DNA of 64,000 nt, taken from the NCBI RefSeq assembly GCF_933775445.1, contig NW_026089403.1:392346-456345 (forward strand), given 5' to 3'. Under the pieces are notes generated by a model. The model worked only from the letters and a program-made list of their open reading frames with translations, was not told the DNA's origin and made no database searches. This DNA comes from Argentina anserina. Taxonomy: Eukaryota; Streptophyta; Magnoliopsida; Rosales; Rosaceae. The translations under genes and the position numbers were made by a program. Below, one piece after another: positions 12,445 to 22,500 of the stretch. Positions within the stretch are counted from its first letter, which is position 1, and every line of letters begins with the position of its first letter.

Positions 12445-13932
12445 TTGAATTTGAGAGTTTTGCAAGTGTGGGAGTGTGTTTCTTTCAAACTGAGTATCTT
12501 TACATCGTTTGCCTATCTTTACTATTCCAATTGTGTATCTTTACATCGTTTGCGTATCTTTACTATTCCAATTGTGTATCTTTACATCGTTTGCGTATCT
12601 TTACTATTCCAATTGTGTATCTTTACATCGTTTGCGTATCTTTACTATTCCAATTGTGTATCTTTTCATTTCTCGTTTGAGTATCTTTCTGTAATGCTTC
12701 TGATGCGAGTTTCTATTGTATTTGAGAGTTTTGCAAGTGTGGGAGTGTGTTTCTTTCAAACTGAGTATCTTTACATCGTTTGCGTGTCTTTACTATTCCA
12801 ATTGTGTACCTTTACATCGTTTGCGTATCTTTTCTATTCCAATTGTATATCTTTACATCGTTTGCGTATCTTTACTATTCCAATTGTGTATCTTTTCATT
12901 TCTCGATTGAGTATCTTTCTGTAAGGTTTCTGATGCGAGTTTCTATTGTATTTGAGAGTTTTGCAAGTGTGGGAGTGTGTTTCTTTCAAACTGAGTATCT
13001 TTACATCGTTTGCGTATCTTTACTATTCCAATTGTGTATCTTTACATCGTTTGCGTATCTTTACTATTACAATTGTGTATCTTTTCATTTCTCGTTTGAG
13101 TATCTTTCTGTAAGGCTTCTGATGCGAGTTTCTATTGTATTTGAGAGTTTTCCAAGTGTGGGAGTGTGTTTTTTTCAAACTGAGTATCTTTACATCGTTT
13201 GCGTATCTTTACTATTCCAATTGTGTATCTTTACATCGTTTGCGTATCTTTACTATTCCAATTGTGTATCTTTTCATTTCTCGTTTGAGTATCTTTCTAT
13301 AAGGCTTCTGATGCGAGTTTCTATTGTATTTGAGAGTTTTCCAAGTGTGGGAGTGTGTTTCTTTCAAACTGAGTATCTTTACATCGTTTGCGTATCTTTA
13401 CTATTCCAATTGTGTATCTTTTCATTTCTCGTTTGAGTATCTTTCTGTAAGGCTTCTGATGCGAGTTTCTATTGTATTTGAGAGTTTTGCAAGTGTGGGA
13501 GTGTGTTTCTTTCAAACTGAGTATCTTTACATCGTTTGCGTATCTTTACTATTCCAATTGTGTATCTTTACATCGTTTGCGTATCTTTACTATTCCAATT
13601 GTGTATCTTTTCATTTCTCGTTTGAGTATCTTTCTGAAAAGCTTTCGGATGCGAGTTTCTATTGAATTTGAGAGTTTTGCAAGTGTGGGAGTGTGTTTCT
13701 TTCAAACTGAGTATCTTTACATCGTTTGCCTATCTTTACTATTCCAATTGTGTATCTTTATATCGTTTGCGTATCTTTACTATTCCAATTGTGTATCTTT
13801 ACATCGTTTGCGTATCTTTACTATTCCAATTGTGTATCTTTACATCGTTTGCGTATCTTTACTATTCCAATTGTGTATCTTTTCATTTCTCGTTTGAGTA
13901 TCTTTCTGTAATGCTTCTGATGCGAGTTTCTA

Positions 13933-15225
13933 TTGTATTTGAGAGTTTTGCAAGTGTGGGAGTGTGTTTCTTTCAAACTGAGTATCTTTACATCGTTTGC
14001 GTATCTTTACTATTCCAATTGTGTACCTTTACATCGTTTGCGTATCTTTTCTATTCCAATTGTATATCTTTACATCGTTTGCGTATCTTTACTATTCCAA
14101 TTGTGTATCTTTTCATTTCTCGTTTGAGTATCTTTCTGTAAGGCTTCTGATGCGAGTTTCTATTGTATTTGAGAGTTTTGCAAGTGTGGGAGTGTGTTTC
14201 TTTCAAACTGAGTATCTTTACATCGTTTGCGTATCTTTACTATTCCAATTGTGTATCTTTTCATTTCTCATTTGAGTATCTTTCTGTAAGGCTTCTGATG
14301 CGAGTTTCTATTGTATTTGAGAGTTTTGCAAGTGTGGGAGTGTGTTTCTTTCAAACTGAGTATCTTTACATCGTTTGCGTATCTTTACTATTCCAATTGT
14401 GTATCTTTACATCGTTTGCGTATCTTTACTATTCCAATTGTGTAGCTTTTCATTTCTCGTTTGAGTATCTTTCTGTAAGGCTTCTGATGCGAGTTTCTAT
14501 TGTATTTGAGAAATTTGCAAGTGTGGGAGTGTGTTTCTTTCAAACTGAGTATCTTTACATCGTTTGCGTATCTTTACTATTCCAATCGTGTATCTTTACA
14601 TCGTTTGCGTATCTTTACTATTCCAATTGTGTATCTTTTCATTTCTCGTTTGAGTATCTTTCTGTAATGCTTCTGATGCGAGTTTCTATTGTATTTGAGA
14701 GTTTTGCAAGTGTGGGAGTGTGTTTCTTTCAAACTGAGTATCTTTACATCGTTTGCGTATCTTTACTATTCCAATTGTGTACCTTTACATCGTTTGCGTA
14801 TCTTTTCTATTCCAATTGTATATCTTTACATCGTTTGCGTATCTTTACTATTCCAATTGTGTATCTTTTCATTTCTCGTTTGAGTATCTTTCTGTAAGGC
14901 TTCTGATGCGAGTTTCTATTGTATTTGAGAGTTTTGCAAGTGTGGGAGTGTGTTTCTTTCAAACTGAGTATCTTTACATCGTTTGCGTATCTTTACTATT
15001 CCAGTTGTGTATCTTTTCATTTCTCATTTGAGTATCTTTCTGTAAGGCTTCTGATGCGAGTTTCTATTGTATTTGAGAGTTTTGCAAGTGTGGGAGTGTG
15101 TTTCTTTCAAACTGAGTATCTTTACATCGTTTGCGTATCTTTACTATTCCAATTGTGTATCTTTACATCGTTTGCGTATCTTTACTATTCCAATTGTGTA
15201 TCTTTTCATTTCTCGTTTGCGTATC
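13933..15225 (+). repeat. 756-bp (4 x 189) higher-order repeat, about 1.7 copies
   Basis: The copy at 13933-14688 is repeated from 14689 to about 15225, where the second copy switches to a block with CTGTCAGG and TTTTAAAGTAAG. Shared markers are GTGTACCTTTACATCG, GTATCTTTTCTATTCC, TTGTATATC and CTCATTTGAG. One private difference is CCAGTTGTG near 15002 in the second copy. Confidence 0.8.
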
Positions 15226-15403
15226 TTTCTGTCAGGCTTCTGATGCGAGTTTCTATTGTATTTTAGAGTTTTCCAAGTGTGGGAGTGTGTTTCTTTTAAA
15301 GTAAGTATCTTTACATCGTTTGCGTATCTTTACTATTCCAATTGTGTATCTTTTCATTTCTCGATTGAGTATCTTTCTGTAAGGTTTCTGATGCGAGTTT
15401 CTA

Positions 15404-17171
15404 TTGTATTTGAGAGTTTTGCAAGTGTGGGAGTGTGTTTCTTTCAAACTGAGTATGTTTACATCGTTTGCGTATCTTTACTATTCCAATTGTGTATCTT
15501 TACATCGTTTGTGTATCTTTACATCGTTTGCGTATCTTTACTATTCCAATTGTGTATCTTTTCATTTCTCGTTTGAGTATCTTTCTGAAAGGCTTTCGGA
15601 TGCGAGTTTCTATTGAATTTGAGAGTTTTGCAAGTGTGGGAGTGTGTTTCTTTCAAACTGAGTATCTTTACATCGTTTGCGTATCTTTACTATTCCAATT
15701 GTGTATCTTTTCATTTCTCGTTTGAGTATCTTTCTGTAAGGCTTCTGATGCGAGTTTCTATTGTATTTGAGAGTTTTGCAAGTGTGGGAGTGTGTTTCTT
15801 TCAAACTGAGTATCTTTACATCGTTTGCGTATCTTTACTATTCCAATTGTGTATCTTTTCATTTCTCATTTGAGTATCTTTCTGTAAGGCTTCTGATGCG
15901 AGTTTCTATTGTATTTGAGAGTTTTGCAAGTGTGGGAGTGTGTTTCTTTCAAACTGAGTATCTTTACATCGTTTGCGTATCTTTACTATTCCAATTGTGT
16001 ATCTTTACATCGTTTGCGTATCTTTACTATTCCAATTGTGTAGCTTTTCATTTCTCGTTTGAGTATCTTTCTGTAAGGCTTCTGATGCGAGTTTCTATTG
16101 TATTTGAGAAATTTGCAAGTGTGGGAGTGTGTTTCTTTCAAACTGAGTATCTTTACATCGTTTGCGTATCTTTACTATTCCAATTGTGTATCTTTACATC
16201 GTTTGCGTATCTTTACTATTCCAATTGTGTATCTTTTCATTTTTCGTTTGAGTATCTTTCTGTAAGGCTTTCGGATGCGAGTTTCTATTGAATTTGAGAG
16301 TTTTGCAAGTGTGGGAGTGTGTTTCTTTCAAACTGAGTATGTTTACATCGTTTGCGTATCTTTACTATTCCAATTGTGTATCTTTACATCGTTTGTGTAT
16401 CTTTACATCGTTTGCGTATCTTTACTATTCCAATTGTGTATCTTTTCATTTCTCGTTTGAGTATCTTTCTGAAAGGCTTTCGGATGCGAGTTTCTATTGA
16501 ATTTGAGAGTTTTGCAAGTGTGGGAGTGTGTTTCTTTCAAACTGAGTATCTTTACATCGTTTGCGTATCTTTACTATTCCAATTGTGTATCTTTTCATTT
16601 CTCATTTGAGTATCTTTCTGTAAGGCTTCTGATGCGAGTTTCTATTGTATTTGAGAGTTTTGCAAGTGTGGGAGTGTGTTTCTTTCAAACTGAGTATCTT
16701 TACATCGTTTGCGTATCTTTACTATTCCAATTGTGTATCTTTTCATTTCTCATTTGAGTATCTTTCTGTAAGGCTTCTGATGCGAGTTTCTATTGTATTT
16801 GAGAGTTTTGCAAGTGTGGGAGTGTGTTTCTTTCAAACTGAGTATCTTTACATCGTTTGCGTATCTTTACTATTCCAATTGTGTATCTTTACATCGTTTG
16901 CGTATCTTTACTATTCCAATTGTGTAGCTTTTCATTTCTCGTTTGAGTATCTTTCTGTAAGGCTTCTGATGCGAGTTTCTATTGTATTTGAGAAATTTGC
17001 AAGTGTGGGAGTGTGTTTCTTTCAAACTGAGTATCTTTACATCGTTTGCGTATCTTTACTATTCCAATTGTGTATCTTTACATCGTTTGCGTATCTTTAC
17101 TATTCCAATTGTGTATCTTTTCATTTTTCGTTTGAGTATCTTTCTGTAAGGCTTTCGGATGCGAGTTTCTA
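15404..17171 (+). repeat. 884-bp higher-order repeat, two copies next to the insertion
   Basis: The copies are 15404-16287 and 16288-17171; a third starts at 17172 and is interrupted by the insertion at 17334. Each holds one unit with the doubled 19-mer, two 148-bp units and two 189-bp units, with two +1-base CTTTCGG forms. These sum to 884 bp. Shared markers are GTATGTTTACATCG, GTAGCTTTTC and GAGAAATTTGCAAG. The first copy has CTCGTTTGAG near 15716 where the second has CTCATTTGAG. Confidence 0.85.
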
Positions 17172-17328
17172 TTGAATTTGAGAGTTTTGCAAGTGTGGGA
17201 GTGTGTTTCTTTCAAACTGAGTATGTTTACATCGTTTGCGTATCTTTACTATTCCAATTGTGTATCTTTACATCGTTTGTGTATCTTTACATCGTTTGCG
17301 TATCTTTACTATTCCAATTGTGTATCTT

Positions 17329-17333
17329 TACAT
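17329..17333. repeat. Target-site duplication, left copy (TACAT)
   Basis: TACAT immediately precedes the TGATCGG terminus. It is the TACAT of the satellite segment GTATCTTTACATCG, which is cut here after ACAT. Confidence 0.9.
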
Positions 17334-17653
17334 TGATCGGTTCGATTACTCGAGATCAATATTAACCCTGTAAGCATCGTTAGTAGTATAAAGCAAGAGG
17401 GTATCGTTCACAAACCGGGGATCCAACCAGGGTAAAGAATCACAAAAATTTAACAACGAATTCATAAGAGTATGAGGATTTTGTGATCAAACATAAAATA
17501 AACCTAAACTAATATATACATGTGACCAACCAACCAACACATAAGCAATTACAAAACAAATAACATAAGAACAAAGGTAACGAAATCTAATCTCAATTAA
17601 GTTCATGCCGTAAGGTTCATTATACATCCTAGAATCGGTTATGCAGTTAAGTT

Positions 17654-17668
17654 CCTCCCAAGGTTCCT
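17654..17668 (+). repeat. 15-bp direct repeat inside the insertion (second copy 18226-18240)
   Basis: CCTCCCAAGGTTCCT occurs at 17654-17668 and again at 18226-18240. The flanks do not match, so this is not an LTR pair. It may be a chance match or a small internal duplication. Confidence 0.6.
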
Positions 17669-18421
17669 AACTCAATGACACTTTAACACATTCGAACTCA
17701 GTCCCAACCTCATTCGAAATCTAACATACTTATCCTACCATGCAACTTCAAAGCCACGCATATTGAATTCATTAAGCATGTCACCTACTTAACCAACAAT
17801 CATGCAATTCCAAAAATCACATAGAAAAGATAAACATATTCAAATGCACAAGTCTAACCGAACCTAGGCAATAATCAGTGAAGGTAACAAAGAACAAACA
17901 ATTAATCAACTCCCAAGTATCAAAATCGTTTATAACTTTGGATTATTACACATGCGACGTCAACTTCCTGGTATCAAACACACACGTAAGTAAGAACACA
18001 CCGAAAATCATTTAAATAAATAAACAGAAACTCATGGCATAAAACCTAAAATCATTGAATTAAAATCGAAAACCTTAATTCATCATGTCATTCAAAAGTT
18101 ACAAATATCTCATAGACAAGAATAAAAATAACTTTAACAAAACCTAAACATAAATCATCCAAGAACAAGAACATAAAAACCCAAAAACTAAACATGAAGA
18201 TCAAAGAGTTACACTTTATAATTCTCCTCCCAAGGTTCCTTACAGATGTAGCAAGAGATCTTCAAGAGTATGGTATCCTAGGCTCCCAAGCTTTGGACAG
18301 AAAATATGGTGAAGGGTGGTGAATTCAGATTCTATGGTTCTTGGTGAATGAAAGTGTTTGGGCAGAGCTTTGGCAAGTCTTGTGAGCAAGGTTGATGATC
18401 TTCTTCTGTGGAATTGAGGTG

Positions 18422-18431
18422 CTATATATAG
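18422..18431 (-). promoter_or_regulatory. Candidate TATA box of the LTR
   Basis: CTATATATAG is palindromic, so strand is not fixed by the motif. The minus strand is preferred because the element's overall orientation appears to be minus and the sequence following it in that direction (CACCTCAATTCCACAGAAG) resembles a plant leader. An LTR is expected to carry a promoter between its U3 and R parts, but no transcription start can be shown. Confidence 0.35.
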
Positions 18432-18535
18432 AGGAAGAAACCCAAGGGAGGATGGCCACAAAGTCCACAAAGTTGAAACCAAATTGGTTGAGGTTTCCTA
18501 GATTCGGCAGATCTGACCTTTGTCCCTTGTTGTGG

Positions 18536-18672
18536 CAATAACTTTCTCTCGAAAATAGATATTGAGATGATTTCAACTGGCAATTTCAACTAGACTTCCG
18601 TGGCTTTTCATCCATATAAGGTACATTTTCTCAGTCATTTTGAGCTGTCCAGGGGAGCCCGTCAAAGTTGGA
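18536..18672. repeat. Diverged internal duplication, copy 1
   Basis: This stretch of about 137 bp is related to 19078-19216 in the same orientation. Aligned anchors are TCTCTC, AGATATTGA, ATGATTT/TTGATTC, AACTAGACT and CCATATAA. The strongest is the last 31 bp, from GAGCTGTCCAGGGG to GTTGGA, with only two mismatches. The copies are much more diverged upstream of that core. It suggests an old tandem or segmental duplication inside the LTR, with a conserved core. Confidence 0.75.
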
Positions 18673-18839
18673 TGATCTGCAGTGCCAGAATTCTGATTTC
18701 TATAAGGATTGCATATCTTTTGCATTAATTGCATATCTTCTTCCTCCTTTAATGCTGATTTCTTTTGCACAAATTTCTTCCTTTGAATTAGGGAGGCAGC
18801 AAAAGTCTTAATTGTTGCAGCCATGTTTGATTTTTCTTA

Positions 18840-18927
18840 CATCTCCTCATTAAATTTGCTGCATGCCTTCTTTGACTTTCTTGCATCTTCTCATTTAATT
18901 TGCTGCATGCCTTCTTTGACATTCTTT
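18840..18927. repeat. 44-bp tandem duplication inside the insertion
   Basis: Two adjacent 44-bp units, 18840-18883 and 18884-18927, both contain TTTGCTGCATGCC and CTTCTTTGAC with the same order and spacing (the second reads AATTTGCTGCATGCC). They differ at a few positions (CATCTCCTCATTAAA against CATCTTCTCATTTAA, and GACTTTCTTG against GACATTCTTT). This is a local slippage-type duplication with no visible function. Confidence 0.85.
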
Positions 18928-19077
18928 GGTGCAGGGATTTATGGACATTCTGATACATATTTGTGCTCTATTTGCAGGAGGAACAAAGTCCCAAGTTTCC
19001 CTCATAGCCCTTGGATCAAAAGCAAATCAATGGCTGAGATAATTCCGCCGAGTTCATTGGACCTCTGATCAATGATT

Positions 19078-19216
19078 CAGTCATATCTCTCTGTACGAAT
19101 AAGATATTGATTTGATTCCAAATCCTACAGAAACTAGACTCAAATACCTTTATTTCCATATAAAGTAGGTCTTCTAACTCGATCGGAGCTATCCAGGGGA
19201 GCCCGTCGAAGTTGGA
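19078..19216. repeat. Diverged internal duplication, copy 2
   Basis: This is the counterpart of 18536-18672. Its core at 19186-19216 reads GAGCTATCCAGGGG...CGAAGTTGGA, against GAGCTGTCC...CAAAGTTGGA in copy 1. On the minus strand the core includes GGGCTCCCCTGGA, which I associate with recurrent blocks in long plant LTRs, from memory only. Confidence 0.75.
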
Positions 19217-19580
19217 CTATGAATATTGACAGCATTTTGATTCTTGAATGGATTGGGCTTTTAAGTGTATTTTCTTCTCTTTCCTTGTGGAACTAGGATT
19301 GCTTTCCTTCTCCAACATGGATTTGTATTTCCTAATAAGAATAAGTATGTTAGAAACAAAGAAATACGAAAGGATGAATCCTACTCGAACAAGGAATCAT
19401 ATCTCAACAAGGATTATTAACACTTAGCACGATTTCATCATCAATTCACTTATAATTGATATAAGCTATACCTAAACAATTATTCATACAAAAGAAACTA
19501 AAACATACTACATAAGAGGTAACAAAGAGTAAGAATATGGCATAATCATATTAAGAACGTCACACTTTGTGCTCCTATCA

Positions 19581-19585
19581 TACAT
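19581..19585. repeat. Target-site duplication, right copy (TACAT)
   Basis: TACAT immediately follows the ATCA terminus and continues as CGTTTGCGTATC. Deleting the element plus one TACAT gives GTATCTTTACATCGTTTGC, a perfect satellite segment. Confidence 0.9.
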
Positions 19586-22500
19586 CGTTTGCGTATCTTT
19601 ACTATTCCAATTGTGTATCTTTTCATTTCTCATTTGAGTATCTTTCTGTAATGCTTCTGATGCGAGTTTCTATTGTATTTGAGAGTTTTGCAAGTGTGGG
19701 AGTGTGTTTCTTTCAAACTGAGTATCTTTACATCGTTTGCGTACCTTTACTATTCCAATTGTGTATCTTTACATCGTTTGCGTATCTTTACTATTCCAAC
19801 TGTGTATCTTTTCATTTCTCGTTTGAGTATCTTTCTGTAAGGCTTCTGATGCGAGTTTCTATTGTATTTGAGAGTTTTGCAAGTGTGGGAGTGTGTTTCT
19901 TTCAAACTGAGTATCTTTACATCGTTTGCGTATCTTTACTATTCCAATTGTGTATCTTTACATCGTTTGCGTATCTTTACTATTCCAATTGTGTATCTTT
20001 TCATTTCTCGTTTGAATATCTTTCTGTAAGGCTTCTGATGCGAGTTTCTATTGTATTTGAGAGTTTTGCAAGTGTGGGAGTGTGTTTCTTTCAAACTGAG
20101 TATCTTTACATCGTTTGCCTATCTTTACTATTCCAATTGTGTATCTTTACATCGTTTGCGTATCTTTACTATTCCAATTGTGTATCTTTTCATTTCTCGT
20201 TTGAGTATCTTTCTGTAAGGCTTCTGATGCGAGTTTCTATTGTATTTGAGAGTTTTGCAAGTGTGCGAGTGTGTTTCTTTCAAACTGAGTATCTTTACAT
20301 CGTTTGCGTATCTTTACTATTCCAATTCTGTATCCTTTCATTTCTCGTTTGAGTATCTTTCTGTAAGGCTTTCGGATGCGAGTTTCTATTGAATTTGAGA
20401 GTTTTGCAAGTGTGGGAGTGTGTTTCTTTCAAACTGAGTATCTTTACATCGTTTGCGTATCTTTACTATTCCAATTGTGTATCTTTACATCGTTTGCGTA
20501 TCTTTACTATTCCAATTGTGTATCTTTTCATTCTCGTTTGAGTATCTTTCTGTAAGGCTTTCGGATGCGAGTTTCTATTGAATTTGAGAGTTTTGCAAGT
20601 GTGGGAGTGTGTTTCTTTCAAACTGAGTATCTTTACATCGTTTGCGTATCTTTACTATTCCAATTGTGTATCTTTACATCGTTTGCGTATCTTTACTATT
20701 CCAATTGTGTATCTTTTCATTTCTCGTTTGAGTATCTTTCTGTAAGGCTTCTGATGCGAGTTTCTATTGTATTTGAGAGTTTTCCAAGTGTGGGAGTGTG
20801 TTTCTTTCAAACTGAGTATCCTTACATCGTTTGCGTATCTTTACTATTCCAATTGTGTATCTTTTCATTTCTCGTTTGAGTATCTTTCTGTCAGGCTTCT
20901 GATGCGAGTTTCAATTGTATTTGAGAGTTTTGCAAGTGTGGGAGTGTGTTTCTTTCAAACTGAGTATCTTTACATCGTTTGCGTATCTTTACTATTCCAA
21001 TTGTGTATCTTTACATCGTTTGCGTATCTTTACTATTCCAATTGTGTATCTTTTCATTTCTCGTTTGAGTATCTTTCTGTAAGACTTCTGATGCGAGTTT
21101 CTATTGTATTTGAGAGTTTTGCAAGTGTGGGAGTGTGTTTCTTTCAAACTGAGTATCTTTACATCGTTTGCGTATCTTTACTATTCCAATTGTGTATCTT
21201 TACATCGTTTGCGTATCTTTACTATTCCAATTGTGTATCTTTTCATTTCTCGTTTGAGTATCTTTCTGTAATGCTTCTGATGCGAGTTTCTATTGTATTT
21301 GAGAGTTTTGCAAGTGTGGGAGTGTGTTTCTTTCAAACTGAGTATCTTTACATCGTTTGCGTACCTTTACTATTCCAATTGTGTATCTTTACATCGTTTG
21401 CGTATCTTTTCTATTCCAATTCTGTATCTTTTCATTTCTCGTTTGAGTATCTTTCTGTCAGGCTTCTGATGCGAGTTTCAATTGTATTTGAGAGTTTTGC
21501 AAGTGTGGGAGTGTGTTTCTTTCAAACTGAGTATCTTTACATCGTTTGCGTATCTTTACTATTCCAATTGTGTATCTTTTCATTTCTCGTTTGAGTATCT
21601 TTCTGTAAGGCTTCTGATGCGAGTTTCTATTGTATTTGAGAGTTTTGCAAGTGTGGGAGTGTGTTTCTTTCAAACTGAGTATCTTTACATCGTTTGCGTA
21701 TCTTTACGATTCCAATTGTGTATCTTTTCATTTCTCGTTTGAGTATCTTTCTGTAAGGCTTTCGGATGCGAGTTTCTATTGAATTTGAGAGTTTTGCAAG
21801 TGTGGGAGTGTGTTTCTTTCAAACTGAGTATCTTTACATCGTTTGCGTATCTTTACTATTCCAATTGTGTATCTTTACATCGTTTGCGTATCTTCACTAT
21901 TCCAATTCTGTATCTTTTCATTTCTCGTTTGAGTATCTTTCTGTCAGGCTTCTGATGCGAGTTTCAATTGTATTTGAGAGTTTTGCAAGTGTGGGAGTGT
22001 GTTTCTTTCAAACTGAGTATCTTTACATCGTTTGCGTATCTTTACTATTCCAATTGTGTATCTTTTCATTTCTCGTTTGAGTATCTTTCTGTAAGGCTTC
22101 TGATGCGAGTTTCTATTGTATTTGAGAGTTTTGCAAGTGTGGGAGTGTGTTTCTTTCAAACTGAGTATCTTTACATCGTTTGCGTATCTTTACTATTCTA
22201 ATTGTGTATCTTTACTTCGTTTGCGTATCTTTACTATTCCAATTGTGTATCTTTTCATTTCTCGTTTGAGTATCTTTCTGTAAGGCTTCTAATGCGAGTT
22301 TCTATTGTATTTGAGAGTTTTGCAAGTGTGGGAGTGTGTTTCTTTCAAACTGAGTATCTTTACATCGTTTGCGTATCTTTACGATTCCAATTGTGTATCT
22401 TTACATCGTTTGCGTATCTTTACTATTCCAATTGTGTATCTTTTCATTTCTCGTTGGAGAATCTTTCTGTAAGGCTTCTGATGCGAGTTTCAATTGTATT

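Larger units (their letters stand above)
1..17333. repeat. Left block of the 148/189-bp satellite array
   Basis: This is continuous head-to-tail satellite DNA with no unrelated sequence. Units are 148 bp or 189 bp, plus one-base-longer forms and some units with a doubled 19-bp segment. Variants seen here but not noticed in the right block are the doubled 19-mer, GTATCATTACATCG, GTATGTTTACATCG, AGCCTTCTGATG, GTAGCTTTTC and GAAAGGCTTTCGG. The TTTCCAAG form of the core is common in the first 11 kb. All +1-base units here are of the CTTTCGG type. The array starts before the window. Every open frame in the block, including the longest at 762-2210, is a periodic translation of the satellite and is not annotated as a gene. 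The family is not one I recognise by name. Confidence 0.97.
17334..19580 (-). mobile_element. LTR-like retroelement insertion, probably a solo LTR
   Basis: This is 2,247 bp of unrelated, A/T-rich sequence inside the satellite. It begins TGATCGG and ends CCTATCA, giving TG...CA termini with a 7-bp imperfect inverted repeat (TGATCGG against TGATAGG). It is flanked by a 5-bp duplication, TACAT. Those are the hallmarks of an LTR retrotransposon insertion. I found no gag, protease, reverse transcriptase, RNase H or integrase motifs, no pair of matching LTRs within it, and no convincing primer-binding site, so a solo LTR or a small non-autonomous element fits best. Read on the minus strand it resembles the long non-coding LTRs of plant Ty3/gypsy elements: start TGATAGGAGCAC, a TATATATA stretch mid-element, and near the end a run with CGATACCCTCTTG before ...GATCA. 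Orientation and family are inferred from remembered style, not from a search. It contains small duplications annotated separately. Confidence 0.8.

Noticed and set aside
1..17333. CRISPR-like array of regularly spaced short repeats
   Set aside because: The sequence between GTATCTTT motifs is itself repeated in every unit. There are no unique spacers and no cas genes, and the context is eukaryotic satellite DNA.
17967..17980. TGGTATCAAACAC resembling an initiator-tRNA primer-binding site
   Set aside because: It matches TGGTATCA only in part, is not followed by an internal region, and the sequence before it is not repeated at the other end of the element.
18240..19068. Four frames of 80-83 codons inside the insertion (18240-18482, 18325-18576 and 18573-18824 minus; 18823-19068 plus)
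   Set aside because: They are short, overlap each other, show no recognisable domain and span the tandem and diverged duplications. They are typical chance frames in a non-coding LTR.
20365..20390. CENP-B-box-like motif around CTTTCGGATGCGAG
   Set aside because: TTCG is present but the downstream A and CGGG positions of the box do not match. No better candidate was seen in the consensus.
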